The notes beneath the pieces are model-generated. The model made no database searches. It worked only from the letters and a program-made list of their open reading frames with translations, and was not told where the DNA came from. This document shows positions 17,948-23,903 of a stretch of DNA of 40,830 nt, piece after piece (the first letter of the stretch is position 1; each line of letters starts with the position of its first letter). The position numbers and the translations under genes were made by a program. Origin of the DNA: an uncultured Selenomonadales bacterium (GTDB lineage Bacteria > Bacillota > Negativicutes > DSM-1736 > Dendrosporobacteraceae); NCBI GenBank assembly GCA_946407015.1, contig CAMJML010000019.1, positions 1 to 40,830 on the forward strand, written 5' to 3'.

Positions 17948-17961
17948 AGAACATATGTTCG
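17948..17961 (-). promoter_or_regulatory. LexA (SOS) operator
   Basis: GAACATATGTTC (17949-17960) is a perfect 12-bp palindrome. With its flanks, read on the minus strand, it matches the Firmicutes LexA/DinR consensus CGAACRNRYGTTYC at 13 of 14 positions. It lies just upstream of the ribosome binding site of the minus-strand gene starting at 17930, downstream of AT-rich promoter-like sequence. The encapsulin operon starts 178 bases away in the other direction and is a less likely target. Confidence 0.75.
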
Positions 17962-18083
17962 ATTTTGGTTTTATATTATCAAATATTTGGGAAGGCTGCA
18001 AGAGGCGAATTTCCTTCAGATAAACTTTTTCAGGCTGATAAGAGTAGCAGGAAAATAAATATTAATGACGAAACAGGTAATAA

Positions 18084-18102
18084 TATTCCATGATTGGGAA
18101 TA
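18084..18102 (+). promoter_or_regulatory. Dyad upstream of the encapsulated ferritin gene
   Basis: TATTCC and GGAATA form an inverted repeat with a 7-base spacer, about 40 bases upstream of the gene start, in AT-rich DNA. It could be an operator for a metal or redox regulator, but it does not match the Fur or PerR consensus I know. Confidence 0.3.
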
Positions 18103-18138
18103 ATGGTAAAATTGTGATTCAAAAAAGGAGGAATGCAT

Positions 18139-18480
18139 GTGGCATACGGTAAACCGGAATCAGGCAGTGTTCAAGCTACTCAGCTCGAGCAGCTTCTTAT
18201 CTGGCTGCGCGAGGATTTAATGGGTGAACTGCAGGCAATCAATCAGTACCAAGCACATATTGACAATATCGATAATGCTGAGATCAAAGATTTGCTTTCT
18301 CATATCCGTGATGATGAAAAAGAGCATGTCGCTGAAATTACGCATCTGATTTCCCGAATTGATGCAATTCAACGGGATAAATTCCTCAATGATCATACTG
18401 CAGCACCTGAAGAGCGTGTCGGCAGTGAAGGTCAGGATGACAAAATTCCAACGATTGGCAGCATGTTTGGCCAAAAATAA
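18139..18480 (+). CDS. Encapsulated ferritin-like cargo protein (EncFtn)
   Basis: This is a small ferroxidase that oxidises Fe(II) and is packaged in the encapsulin shell encoded next. The two-helix ferritin half-fold carries ELQAINQYQ (E30) and RDDEKEHVAE (E60, H63), which line up with the ferroxidase ligands Glu-Glu-His known from Rhodospirillum rubrum EncFtn. The C-terminus after a charged linker is KIPTIGSMFG, resembling encapsulin cargo-loading peptides (x-IGSL-x). An in-frame ATG lies at 18133 but only one base after AAGGAGG. The GTG at 18139 has the proper seven-base spacing and is preferred (113 aa). The gene is 32 bases ahead of the shell gene with the same orientation. Confidence 0.88.
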   Translation: MAYGKPESGSVQATQLEQLLIWLREDLMGELQAINQYQAHIDNIDNAEIKDLLSHIRDDEKEHVAEITHLISRIDAIQRDKFLNDHTAAPEERVGSEGQDDKIPTIGSMFGQK

Positions 18481-18512
18481 GACATGAACATAGTCTTTAA
18501 GGAGGGATACTT

Positions 18513-19349
18513 GTGGATTTCTTGGATCGCAACGCTGCACCCTTGACCGATGCTGAGTGGGGACGCATCGATGATGCTGTGATCAGTACTGCCCGGCGCA
18601 CCTTAGTGGCCCGTCGTGTGATTGATGTACTGGGACCATTGGGTTCAGGGGTATATAGCATTCCGTATTCGGTATTTAGCGGCAAATCACCGACCGGTAT
18701 TGATATGGTGGGTGAGAATGAAGATTTTGTGGTAGAAGCCAGCAGACGGGCAACCATTAATCTGCCTATTCTTTATAAAGATTTTAAAATTATGTGGCGT
18801 GATGTTGAAGCGGACCGTCATTTAGGCTTGCCTATTGATGTCAGCACAGCAGCCGTAGCCGGCAATTTTGTTGCCGTACAGGAAGATAACCTGATTTTCA
18901 ACGGTAACACGGAATTGGGCCATGATGGCTTATTTACGGTAAAAGACCGTCAAACCATTGCGATCAGTGACTGGAATGAACCAGGCGCAGCCTTGGCCGA
19001 TGTTGTGAAAGCAGTAGGAGCATTGAGTCAAGCCGGTCATTATGGGCCTTACGCTATGGTCGTCAGTCCAATCCTGTTTGGCCGCATGGTGCGTGTGTTT
19101 GGCAACACCGGCATGTTAGAGCTTGATCAAGTCAAAGCACTAATCTCCGGCGGTGTGCACTACTCTAATGTCATCAGCGGATCCAAAGCCGTTGTCATTG
19201 CTACCGGTTCACAAAACCTGAACCTGGCTTTAGGGCAAGACATGGTTACCGCCTACATGGGACCAACCAGCATGAACCACGTTTTCCGCGTACTGGAAAC
19301 CGTTGCTCTCTTAGTACGTCGTCCAGATGCGATCTGTACAATCGAATAA
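18513..19349 (+). CDS. Encapsulin shell protein (family 1, HK97-fold)
   Basis: This is the capsid-like protein that self-assembles into a protein nanocompartment and encloses the ferritin-like cargo. The N-terminal FLDRNAAPLTDAEWGRIDDAV is the hallmark of linocin M18/CFP29-type encapsulins. Further conserved stretches are NLPILYKDFKIMWRDVEA, DNLIFNG, YGPYAMVVSP and FRVLETVALLVRRPDAICTIE at the C-terminus. The size (278 aa) is that of the 24-nm T=1 shells. It starts with GTG at 18513, seven bases after GGAGGG. A strong terminator follows, so cargo and shell form a two-gene operon. Only one cargo is visible here; others could be encoded elsewhere with the same tail peptide. Confidence 0.95.
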   Translation: MDFLDRNAAPLTDAEWGRIDDAVISTARRTLVARRVIDVLGPLGSGVYSIPYSVFSGKSPTGIDMVGENEDFVVEASRRATINLPILYKDFKIMWRDVEADRHLGLPIDVSTAAVAGNFVAVQEDNLIFNGNTELGHDGLFTVKDRQTIAISDWNEPGAALADVVKAVGALSQAGHYGPYAMVVSPILFGRMVRVFGNTGMLELDQVKALISGGVHYSNVISGSKAVVIATGSQNLNLALGQDMVTAYMGPTSMNHVFRVLETVALLVRRPDAICTIE

Positions 19350-19362
19350 CCCGATCAAAACC

Positions 19363-19390
19363 AAGCGCGATAGCTATCGCGCTTTTTTTG
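19363..19390 (+). terminator. Rho-independent terminator after encapsulin
   Basis: A perfect 22-bp palindrome (19363-19384, core AGCGCGATAG/CTATCGCGCT) followed by a T run, 14 bases after the stop. The same GCGCGAT/ATCGCGC core recurs at 21880-21899 and 26822-26842, each time next to the CGCAGAG repeats. Confidence 0.9.
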
Positions 19391-19420
19391 TTGTATAATT
19401 TGTGTGAGATGAAATGATGT

Positions 19421-19922
19421 TTAACCGCAGAGTACGCAGAGGGCGCAGAGTGGTAAAGTGAAATTAGAGGAAAGGAGGGGAATGCTTATTAGAAATGAGC
19501 ATTTAAAAAATTTAACGAGCCAGGTAATCGGAGCTGCTATGGAAGTTCATAGTATTCTTGGCCCGGGTTATTTGGAAAGTGTATATGAAGAAGCTCTTTC
19601 GGTAGAGTTGAGTTTACGCCAAATTCCCTTTAAGCGCCAAAAAATCATTAAGTTGAGCTACAAAGATTATGCTGTTGGTGAAAGTAGATTAGATTTACTT
19701 GTCAATAAGATTCTTATTGTTGAGTTGAAAGCAGTAGAGAATATTTCAAGTATACCTACGGCCCAAGTTCTCTCCTATTTAAAAACAACAGGGCTTTATC
19801 TTGGAATTATTATTAACTTTAATGTTGTAAGTCTTCGGACTGGCATAAAACGAGTGATACAATCTTCAAATTATAACAATTTTTCGTAATCCTCTGCGAT
19901 CTCTGCGTACTCTGCGGTTAAT
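19421..19922. mobile_element. Inverted CGCAGAG-array element carrying a GxxExxY gene
   Basis: A 502-bp unit bounded by two inverted arrays. The left array (19421-19453) has three CGCAGAG units about 9-11 bases apart, beginning TTAACCGCAGAG. The right array (about 19890-19922) is its reverse complement, ending CTCTGCGGTTAA. The outer 21 bases of the two ends are identical once inverted. The interior is almost entirely the GxxExxY coding region, and the gene's stop codon abuts the right array. No target-site duplication or transposase is seen. Two shorter pairs and one solo array lie within the next 7 kb, so this is a dispersed family. Confidence 0.7.
19482..19889 (+). CDS. GxxExxY protein (PDDEXK nuclease-like family)
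   Basis: A 135-residue protein of the GxxExxY family (PF13366, PD-(D/E)XK superfamily). The name motif is G29-x2-E32-x2-Y35 inside VIGAAMEVHSILGPGYLESV. The nuclease-like core is D71 (RLDLLV) and E81-x-K83 (IVELKA), followed by Q95 in AQVLSYL. A C-terminal GLYLGIIINF strand and an LRTGIKRVI tail complete the fold. All putative catalytic residues are intact. The biological role of the family is not established. The frame is open from a GTG at 19458, but the family N-terminus and the AAAGGAGGGG upstream favour ATG 19482. It lies wholly inside an inverted-repeat element. Confidence 0.9.
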   Translation: MLIRNEHLKNLTSQVIGAAMEVHSILGPGYLESVYEEALSVELSLRQIPFKRQKIIKLSYKDYAVGESRLDLLVNKILIVELKAVENISSIPTAQVLSYLKTTGLYLGIIINFNVVSLRTGIKRVIQSSNYNNFS

Positions 19923-19935
19923 AATTTTGAGGTGA

Positions 19936-21819
19936 ATGATGGGGATTTTGAAAGTGGAAGGCCTGGAGAAGGCTTTTGGGATAGAGACGTTATTTTCAGG
20001 GGTTAGTTTTGAAGTCCGGCGTGGGGATAAAGTCGGGCTCATTGGGGCGAATGGAACCGGGAAGACGACGCTGATGCGTTGTTTGATGGGGCTTTCGGAG
20101 GCTGATGCAGGACATATTCGCCTGCCGCAGGGCGAGAATATCGGTTATGTTGAGCAGGAAGCGGCCTTGGGAAACGGTGCTTTGCAGGAGGAATTAGGCA
20201 GTGCCTTTCGCGATGTATTGGGCTGGCAGGCTGAGATGAGCGGTCTGGAGCAGGTGATTGCTGCCGAACAGGATGAAGCCCGGCTGGAAGGATTAATGAA
20301 GCAATATTCGGCTATTGTAGAACGCTTTGAACGGGCAGGCGGCTATGATGTTGAAAGCACCATCCGGCGGGTCGCTTTTGGATTGGGTTTTACCGATGAG
20401 GATTTACAGCGCAGTGTCAGTGCGTTTTCCGGTGGCCAGAAAACACGGATTTGTCTGGCCAAAGCACTCATCCGTCAGCCTGATTTTCTGTTTTTAGATG
20501 AGCCGACCAACCATTTAGATATTGGCATGGTGGAGTGGCTGGAGGATTTCCTGGTCAGTTATTCCGGAGGTGTGCTCATTATCTCCCATGACCGTTTCTT
20601 TTTGGACAAGGTTGCCGGAAGAATACTGGAGCTAGAGGGCGGCTCTGTGACTGCCTATAATGGCAATTACACAACCTATTTGGGATTGAAAGCCGAAAGA
20701 ATGGCTGCATTGGAAAGTGCGTTTGAAAAGCAGCAAGAGCGGATTGCTCAGACCGAGGAATATATCCGGCGGTATAAAGCCGGGATTAAATCCAAGCAGG
20801 CCAGAGGGCGTGAAAAACAATTAAACCGCTTGGAGCGTATTGTGTTGCCGCCTGAAAGCGCCAGGTTTAACTTTTTTGCTTTTAACCCACCCAGTGAATG
20901 CGCGGAACGGGTCGCCGAGCTGGAGGAGGTTTCGGCTGCATATGGTTCGCGCACGGTATTTGACAAGCTATCCCTTTTGGTTCGACGGGGGGATGGAGTG
21001 GCACTGGTTGGTCCCAATGGCGCCGGTAAAACCACCTTGCTGAAGCTGCTGACAGGTGACTTAACCCCAACCGGGGGCCGGGTCAAGCTGGGCAGCCGGG
21101 TACGGACCGGCTATTTTTCCCAGCAGCACGAAGGACTAAATTCTGAAAATCGACTCATTGATGAGATTATGCAGGACTATGGGCTGAGCGAAGACAGAGC
21201 CCGGCACTATTTAGGCGCCTTTCTCTTTAGCGGGGATGATGTTTTTAAAATTATCCGCGACCTTAGCGGAGGTGAAAAATCCCGGCTGGCCTTCTTAAAG
21301 CTCATGCTGACCGGAGCGAATTTCCTGGTGTTGGATGAACCGACCAACCATTTGGATATCCCGGCAAAAGAAGCGGTCGAGGAAGCCATCATGAGCTATC
21401 CCGGTACCTTTATCACGGTATCCCATGACCGTTATTTTTTAGATAAAGTCGCCAATTGCATTGTTGAACTGGCGGATGGCCGGTTGACTGAATATGGCGG
21501 AAATTATAGCTATTATCGTGAGCGTAAGCTGGCTGAGGAAAAGTCTGCTCAAATCCTGGATAAACAGCCGGCAAAAGTTGCTGAGGAACCGAAGAAGGGA
21601 AAACCACGCCAACAGCGTCCTCAGGATAAAGAAAAGCTGGCTAAAAAGCTGGAAGGCGAGATTGCCATGCTGGAGGTAGAGCTCAAAGCGGTTGAATTCC
21701 AGCTGAATGATCCGGCCAGCCACGCCGACCCGGCTGCCAGCCAGGCCCTGGCTGATCAACATGCTCGTTTGCAGAACGAGCTCAATGCCAAATATGACGA
21801 ATGGCTGGAAGTCCAATAA
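19936..21819 (+). CDS. ABC-F family ATPase
   Basis: This is a soluble tandem ATPase of the ABC-F class, which acts on ribosomes (translation factor or antibiotic-resistance type) and has no transmembrane domain. NBD1 has GANGTGKTT (37-45), signature FSGGQKTRI and FLDEPTNHLDI. NBD2 has GPNGAGKTT (about 359-367), LSGGEKSRL and VLDEPTNHLDI. Between them lies the linker with an arginine/lysine-rich helical pair (about 240-310), and the C-terminus is a charged coiled coil (about 530-625) like Uup/YfmR-type members. There are two adjacent ATGs (19936 and 19939) after GAGGTG. The gene begins 13 bases after one repeat element and ends 13 bases before another. Confidence 0.93.
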   Translation: MMGILKVEGLEKAFGIETLFSGVSFEVRRGDKVGLIGANGTGKTTLMRCLMGLSEADAGHIRLPQGENIGYVEQEAALGNGALQEELGSAFRDVLGWQAEMSGLEQVIAAEQDEARLEGLMKQYSAIVERFERAGGYDVESTIRRVAFGLGFTDEDLQRSVSAFSGGQKTRICLAKALIRQPDFLFLDEPTNHLDIGMVEWLEDFLVSYSGGVLIISHDRFFLDKVAGRILELEGGSVTAYNGNYTTYLGLKAERMAALESAFEKQQERIAQTEEYIRRYKAGIKSKQARGREKQLNRLERIVLPPESARFNFFAFNPPSECAERVAELEEVSAAYGSRTVFDKLSLLVRRGDGVALVGPNGAGKTTLLKLLTGDLTPTGGRVKLGSRVRTGYFSQQHEGLNSENRLIDEIMQDYGLSEDRARHYLGAFLFSGDDVFKIIRDLSGGEKSRLAFLKLMLTGANFLVLDEPTNHLDIPAKEAVEEAIMSYPGTFITVSHDRYFLDKVANCIVELADGRLTEYGGNYSYYRERKLAEEKSAQILDKQPAKVAEEPKKGKPRQQRPQDKEKLAKKLEGEIAMLEVELKAVEFQLNDPASHADPAASQALADQHARLQNELNAKYDEWLEVQ

Positions 21820-21832
21820 GATGCGAATTATT

Positions 21833-21943
21833 CTAACCGCAGAGGACGCAGAGACCGCAGAGTGGTTAAAAGATTTCATAGCGAGATATTTATCGCGCTT
21901 TATTTTTCTTCCCTCTGCGTCCTTTGCACCCTCTGCGGTTAAA
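21833..21943. mobile_element. Short non-coding inverted CGCAGAG-array element
   Basis: A 111-bp unit with a left array of three GCAGAG units (21833-21863) and an inverted right array (21910-21943, CTCTGCG units, the middle one decayed to TTTGCAC). The interior has a hairpin AGCGAGATA / TATCGCGCT (21880-21899, one mismatch) followed by a T-rich stretch. It has no coding capacity, so it is MITE-like. It lies between the ABC-F stop codon and what appears to be that gene's original terminator. Confidence 0.65.
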
Positions 21944-21965
21944 TCGTCTTCTTTTATATTTAGTC

Positions 21966-22004
21966 AAGCCGACTGGCGCATTGAGTTGTGCTTAGTCGGC
22001 TTTT
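21966..22004 (+). terminator. Terminator downstream of the ABC-F gene
   Basis: AAGCCGACT (21966-21974) pairs with AGTCGGCTT (21994-22002), with an inner GCGCA/TGTGC helix, followed by TTTT. It is 147 bases from the ABC-F stop, with the 111-bp repeat element in between, which suggests the element landed in the 3' untranslated region. Confidence 0.7.
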
Positions 22005-22049
22005 GCTGTTTGGAGGCCTGGGCTTTATAGTGGTGTCAGCGCGAATTTA

Positions 22050-22081
22050 GAGAAACCGGTTTCTCACTGTCAGGTGAGAAA
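22050..22081 (+). promoter_or_regulatory. Overlapping hairpins at the sigma factor start
   Basis: GAGAAACCGGTTTCTC (22050-22065) is a perfect 16-bp palindrome. TTTCTCAC (22060-22067) can instead pair with GTGAGAAA (22074-22081). The two share TTTCTC, so they are mutually exclusive. The second covers the Shine-Dalgarno AGGTGA and ends one base before the preferred GTG start at 22083. It could be an operator, an attenuator or a translational switch. Confidence 0.45.
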
Positions 22082-22082
22082 A

Positions 22083-22673
22083 GTGGATGTACAACAATTA
22101 GTGGAAAAAGCTCAGACTGGGGATTTACAGGCTTTTGAACAAGTTTGCCGTCAATTTGCCAAGCTGGTGCATAAGCAGGCTTTGCAGGCTCATTTAGGGA
22201 CTATCCGGGAAGATGCCATGGCTGAGGGCTGGCTGGCTTTAGCTGAGGCTATAATTGGCTACAATCCGGCAACAGGCGTTCCTTTTGCCGGCTATGCCGA
22301 AAGCAAAGTGAAGTTTGCCCTCTGGAATTTATTTAAACGTGAACGCCGCCGCTGGCAGCAGGAAGTGACGCTGGAAGGGACTGCCGATGATGAGGAGGGC
22401 GGCGCGTCCTGGTTAGAGAGTTTGCCTGCTCCGGAACATACTGAGGAGCAGGTGGTCAGCAAGCTGATGACTAGCCAAATGCTCTCATTATTGAATGATT
22501 TGCCGGAACGGCAGCGGCAGGCAATTATCTTAACGGTTGTCCAGCAAAAGAAGCTTCATGAAGCCGCAAGCCGGCTGCAGGTCACCCCCCAGGCTGTCCA
22601 TCATTTGCGGCAGCGCGGGTTAGCCCGTTTAAAACAGCTTTGTGCCGGAATGTATGAGAGTGAGAGGGGGTGA
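22083..22673 (+). CDS. Small sigma-70 family RNA polymerase sigma factor
   Basis: An alternative sigma factor of about 196 residues. Region 2 is seen at about 15-85 (GDLQAFEQVCRQFAKLVHKQA, EDAMAEGWLALAEAIIGYNPATGVPFAGYAESKVKFALWNLFKRERR). Region 4 is at about 130-190 (LLNDLPERQRQAIILTVVQQKKLHEAASRLQVTPQAVHHLRQRGLARLKQL). Region 3 is absent. The FAGYAESKVKFALWN stretch is more like SigH/phage-type or SigO-like small sigmas than typical ECF. GTG at 22083 (after AGGTGA) is preferred to the GTG at 22074, which lies inside the hairpin. No anti-sigma factor is adjacent. Three tiny conserved genes follow in the same direction. Confidence 0.88.
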   Translation: MDVQQLVEKAQTGDLQAFEQVCRQFAKLVHKQALQAHLGTIREDAMAEGWLALAEAIIGYNPATGVPFAGYAESKVKFALWNLFKRERRRWQQEVTLEGTADDEEGGASWLESLPAPEHTEEQVVSKLMTSQMLSLLNDLPERQRQAIILTVVQQKKLHEAASRLQVTPQAVHHLRQRGLARLKQLCAGMYESERG

Positions 22674-22677
22674 GCAT

Positions 22678-22902
22678 ATGGCAATCGTTCAAGCACCGCA
22701 GAATTCACGGTTGATTGTGAAGGTTCAGACCGGCACTAGTACCACGGGCAGTGCTGTTTACCGCCAGCGTTCCTTTAATAATCTTAAGCCGGGAGCAGCG
22801 GACAGTGATGTGCATGCAGTCGGTTTGGCTTTAGGCGAACTGCAAATCCATCCGGTTGAGGCCATTGGCCGGATTGATGACACTCAACTGATTGATCAGT
22901 AG
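22678..22902 (+). CDS. DUF1659 domain protein
   Basis: A 74-residue soluble protein matching the DUF1659 family (PF07872) in its plan: a basic beta start (SRLIVKVQTG), the YRQRSFNNLKPGA middle and a helical AVGLALGELQIHPVEAIGRID end. Function unknown. The ATG at 22678 follows GAGGGGGTGAG and comes four bases after the sigma factor stop, so it is in that operon. The family recurs in Firmicutes next to DUF2922 and YvrJ genes, as here. Confidence 0.85.
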   Translation: MAIVQAPQNSRLIVKVQTGTSTTGSAVYRQRSFNNLKPGAADSDVHAVGLALGELQIHPVEAIGRIDDTQLIDQ

Positions 22903-22943
22903 TCTGGCAGTCAACTGATTTTTGATGAAAGGAGGCGTTACCG

Positions 22944-23156
22944 ATGGATAAAACGTTAGAGCTGGTTTTTCGTAATGCGGCGGGCAAAGAAGTGACCATC
23001 AGCCTGGCTGATCCGAAAGAGGATTTGACCAAAGCCCAAGTCGATGCTGTCATGGAGGACATTATCAGCCGTAGTGTTTTCACCAGCAAGACTGGCGATC
23101 TGACCCAAATCGTGGAGTCCCGCATCCGTACCCGTGATGCGGTCGTATTGGCTTAG
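22944..23156 (+). CDS. DUF2922 domain protein
   Basis: A 70-residue protein matching DUF2922 (PF11148): KTLELVFRNAAGKEVTISLADPKEDLTKAQVDAVMEDII, ending in a strand that includes RDAVVL. Function unknown. The start codon follows AAAGGAGGCG. Together with the preceding DUF1659 protein and the following YvrJ protein it forms a recurrent trio of very small proteins. Confidence 0.87.
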   Translation: MDKTLELVFRNAAGKEVTISLADPKEDLTKAQVDAVMEDIISRSVFTSKTGDLTQIVESRIRTRDAVVLA

Positions 23157-23173
23157 GCGAGGGGGAAGAGCAT

Positions 23174-23317
23174 ATGGAACAATTGCTGGCTGATGCGGCT
23201 AATTACGGCTTTGCCATGGTGATCTCGCTCTACTTGCTGGTCCGGATTGAAGGCAAGCTGGAGCAGCTCACTATCAGTATCAACGAGTTAACCAAAGTGA
23301 TAGCAGGCAAGCTGTAA
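23174..23317 (+). CDS. YvrJ family small protein
   Basis: A 47-residue protein with a hydrophobic helix (about 11-23, YGFAMVISLYLLV) and then an amphipathic segment (RIEGKLEQLTISINELTKVI). This is the plan of the YvrJ family (PF12841). It starts with ATG at 23174 after GAGGGGGAAGAG. In Bacillus subtilis yvrJ lies near the SigO sigma factor genes, and here too it sits in a sigma factor operon. It may be a membrane-tethered regulator, but the function is unknown. Confidence 0.85.
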   Translation: MEQLLADAANYGFAMVISLYLLVRIEGKLEQLTISINELTKVIAGKL

Positions 23318-23321
23318 AAGA

Positions 23322-23348
23322 ACACCCCGGAGCATGGCTCCGGGGTGT
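23322..23348 (+). terminator. Hairpin after the YvrJ gene
   Basis: ACACCCCGGAG / CTCCGGGGTGT is an 11-bp GC-rich stem with a CATGG loop, five bases after the stop. It lacks a T run on the plus strand, so it may act as a weaker terminator or as a 3'-end stabiliser. Confidence 0.55.
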
Positions 23349-23369
23349 CTTGCGTGGAAGAATGGATAT

Positions 23370-23486
23370 TTAACCGCAGAGTAACGCAGCGGTCGCAGAG
23401 TAGATAAGAAATTTATCTCAATAATTATTGCATAGAATTTATCTTTTACGTTCCCTCTGCGTTCTCTGCGTACTCTGCGGTTTTAA
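23370..23486. mobile_element. Short non-coding inverted CGCAGAG-array element
   Basis: A 117-bp unit. The left array (23370-23401) begins TTAACCGCAGAG and has a middle unit changed to CGCAGCGG. The right array (23451-23486) has three CTCTGCG units and ends CTCTGCGGTTTTAAA. The interior is AT-rich with a small hairpin AGATAA/TTATCT and no coding potential. It is the third complete pair in 4 kb. Confidence 0.65.
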
Positions 23487-23491
23487 AACAG

Positions 23492-23734
23492 TTACTTATT
23501 TAACTCTTCCAGCGCGCGGGCGAGTTGATCGGGACAGGACGTTGGTTTGCCGCTGCAGGTGATGCCTTTGAGGCGTTTGATGACCTCTTCGACAGGCATG
23601 CCTTCGACCAGCTTGCTGATGGCTTCCAGGTTGCCCGGACAGCCTCGGTCAAATTTGACACTTTTAACAATGCCGTTTTCCACTTCGAAATTGATGCCTT
23701 TGGAACAGACTCCGCTTGTATCGTAATGGCTCAT
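23492..23734 (-). CDS. TSCPD domain protein (TIGR03905-like)
   Basis: An 80-residue protein related to the C-terminal TSCPD domain of vitamin B12-dependent ribonucleotide reductases, in the stand-alone TIGR03905-type form. Visible markers are GVCSKGINFEVENGIV, FDRGCPGNLEAISKLVEGM and ITCSGKPTSCPDQLARAL, with four Cys residues that suggest metal binding. The frame is open upstream to 23761, but the ATG at 23734 (MSHYDTSGVCS) matches the family and follows AAGGAG. It is a single gene on the minus strand, and its 3' end abuts the repeat element at 23370-23486. Function unproven. Confidence 0.88.
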   Translation of the reverse strand: MSHYDTSGVCSKGINFEVENGIVKSVKFDRGCPGNLEAISKLVEGMPVEEVIKRLKGITCSGKPTSCPDQLARALEELNK

Positions 23735-23851
23735 TATTTCGCTCCTTTTTTGTAGATTCATTATTAGTATATGATACAGTTTATTAACATTTTATTGATT
23801 TCGTCAACAATTGTAAATAGTCCGGTTGAAGATAGAGGGAAAACCTGTTTG

Positions 23852-23881
23852 GTCTGGCGAATAAAGCATAGGATGCCAGAC
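23852..23881 (+). other. Leader hairpin before recD2
   Basis: GTCTGGC (23852-23858) pairs with GCCAGAC (23875-23881) across a 16-base loop, ten bases before the ribosome binding site AAGGAG of recD2. It could be an operator or a structured leader. No known motif was recognised. Confidence 0.35.
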
Positions 23882-23903
23882 GCCAAGTTAAAGGAGTACG
23901 TGC

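Noticed and set aside
18084-18102. PerR or Fur box before the encapsulated ferritin
   Set aside because: The TATTCC/GGAATA dyad has a 7-base spacer and does not fit the TTATAATNATTATAA or GATAATGATAATCATTATC consensus, so no regulator is named.
20748-21086. Minus-strand frame in the ABC-F gene
   Set aside because: It shadows the conserved second Walker A region of the ABC-F protein; no family similarity is evident.
19421-23486. CGCAGAG arrays as CRISPR-like repeats
   Set aside because: Units are 7-8 bases with 2-4-base spacers and arrays are paired in inverted orientation. CRISPR arrays have repeats of 24 bases or more with unique 30-base spacers in one orientation, and no cas genes are present.
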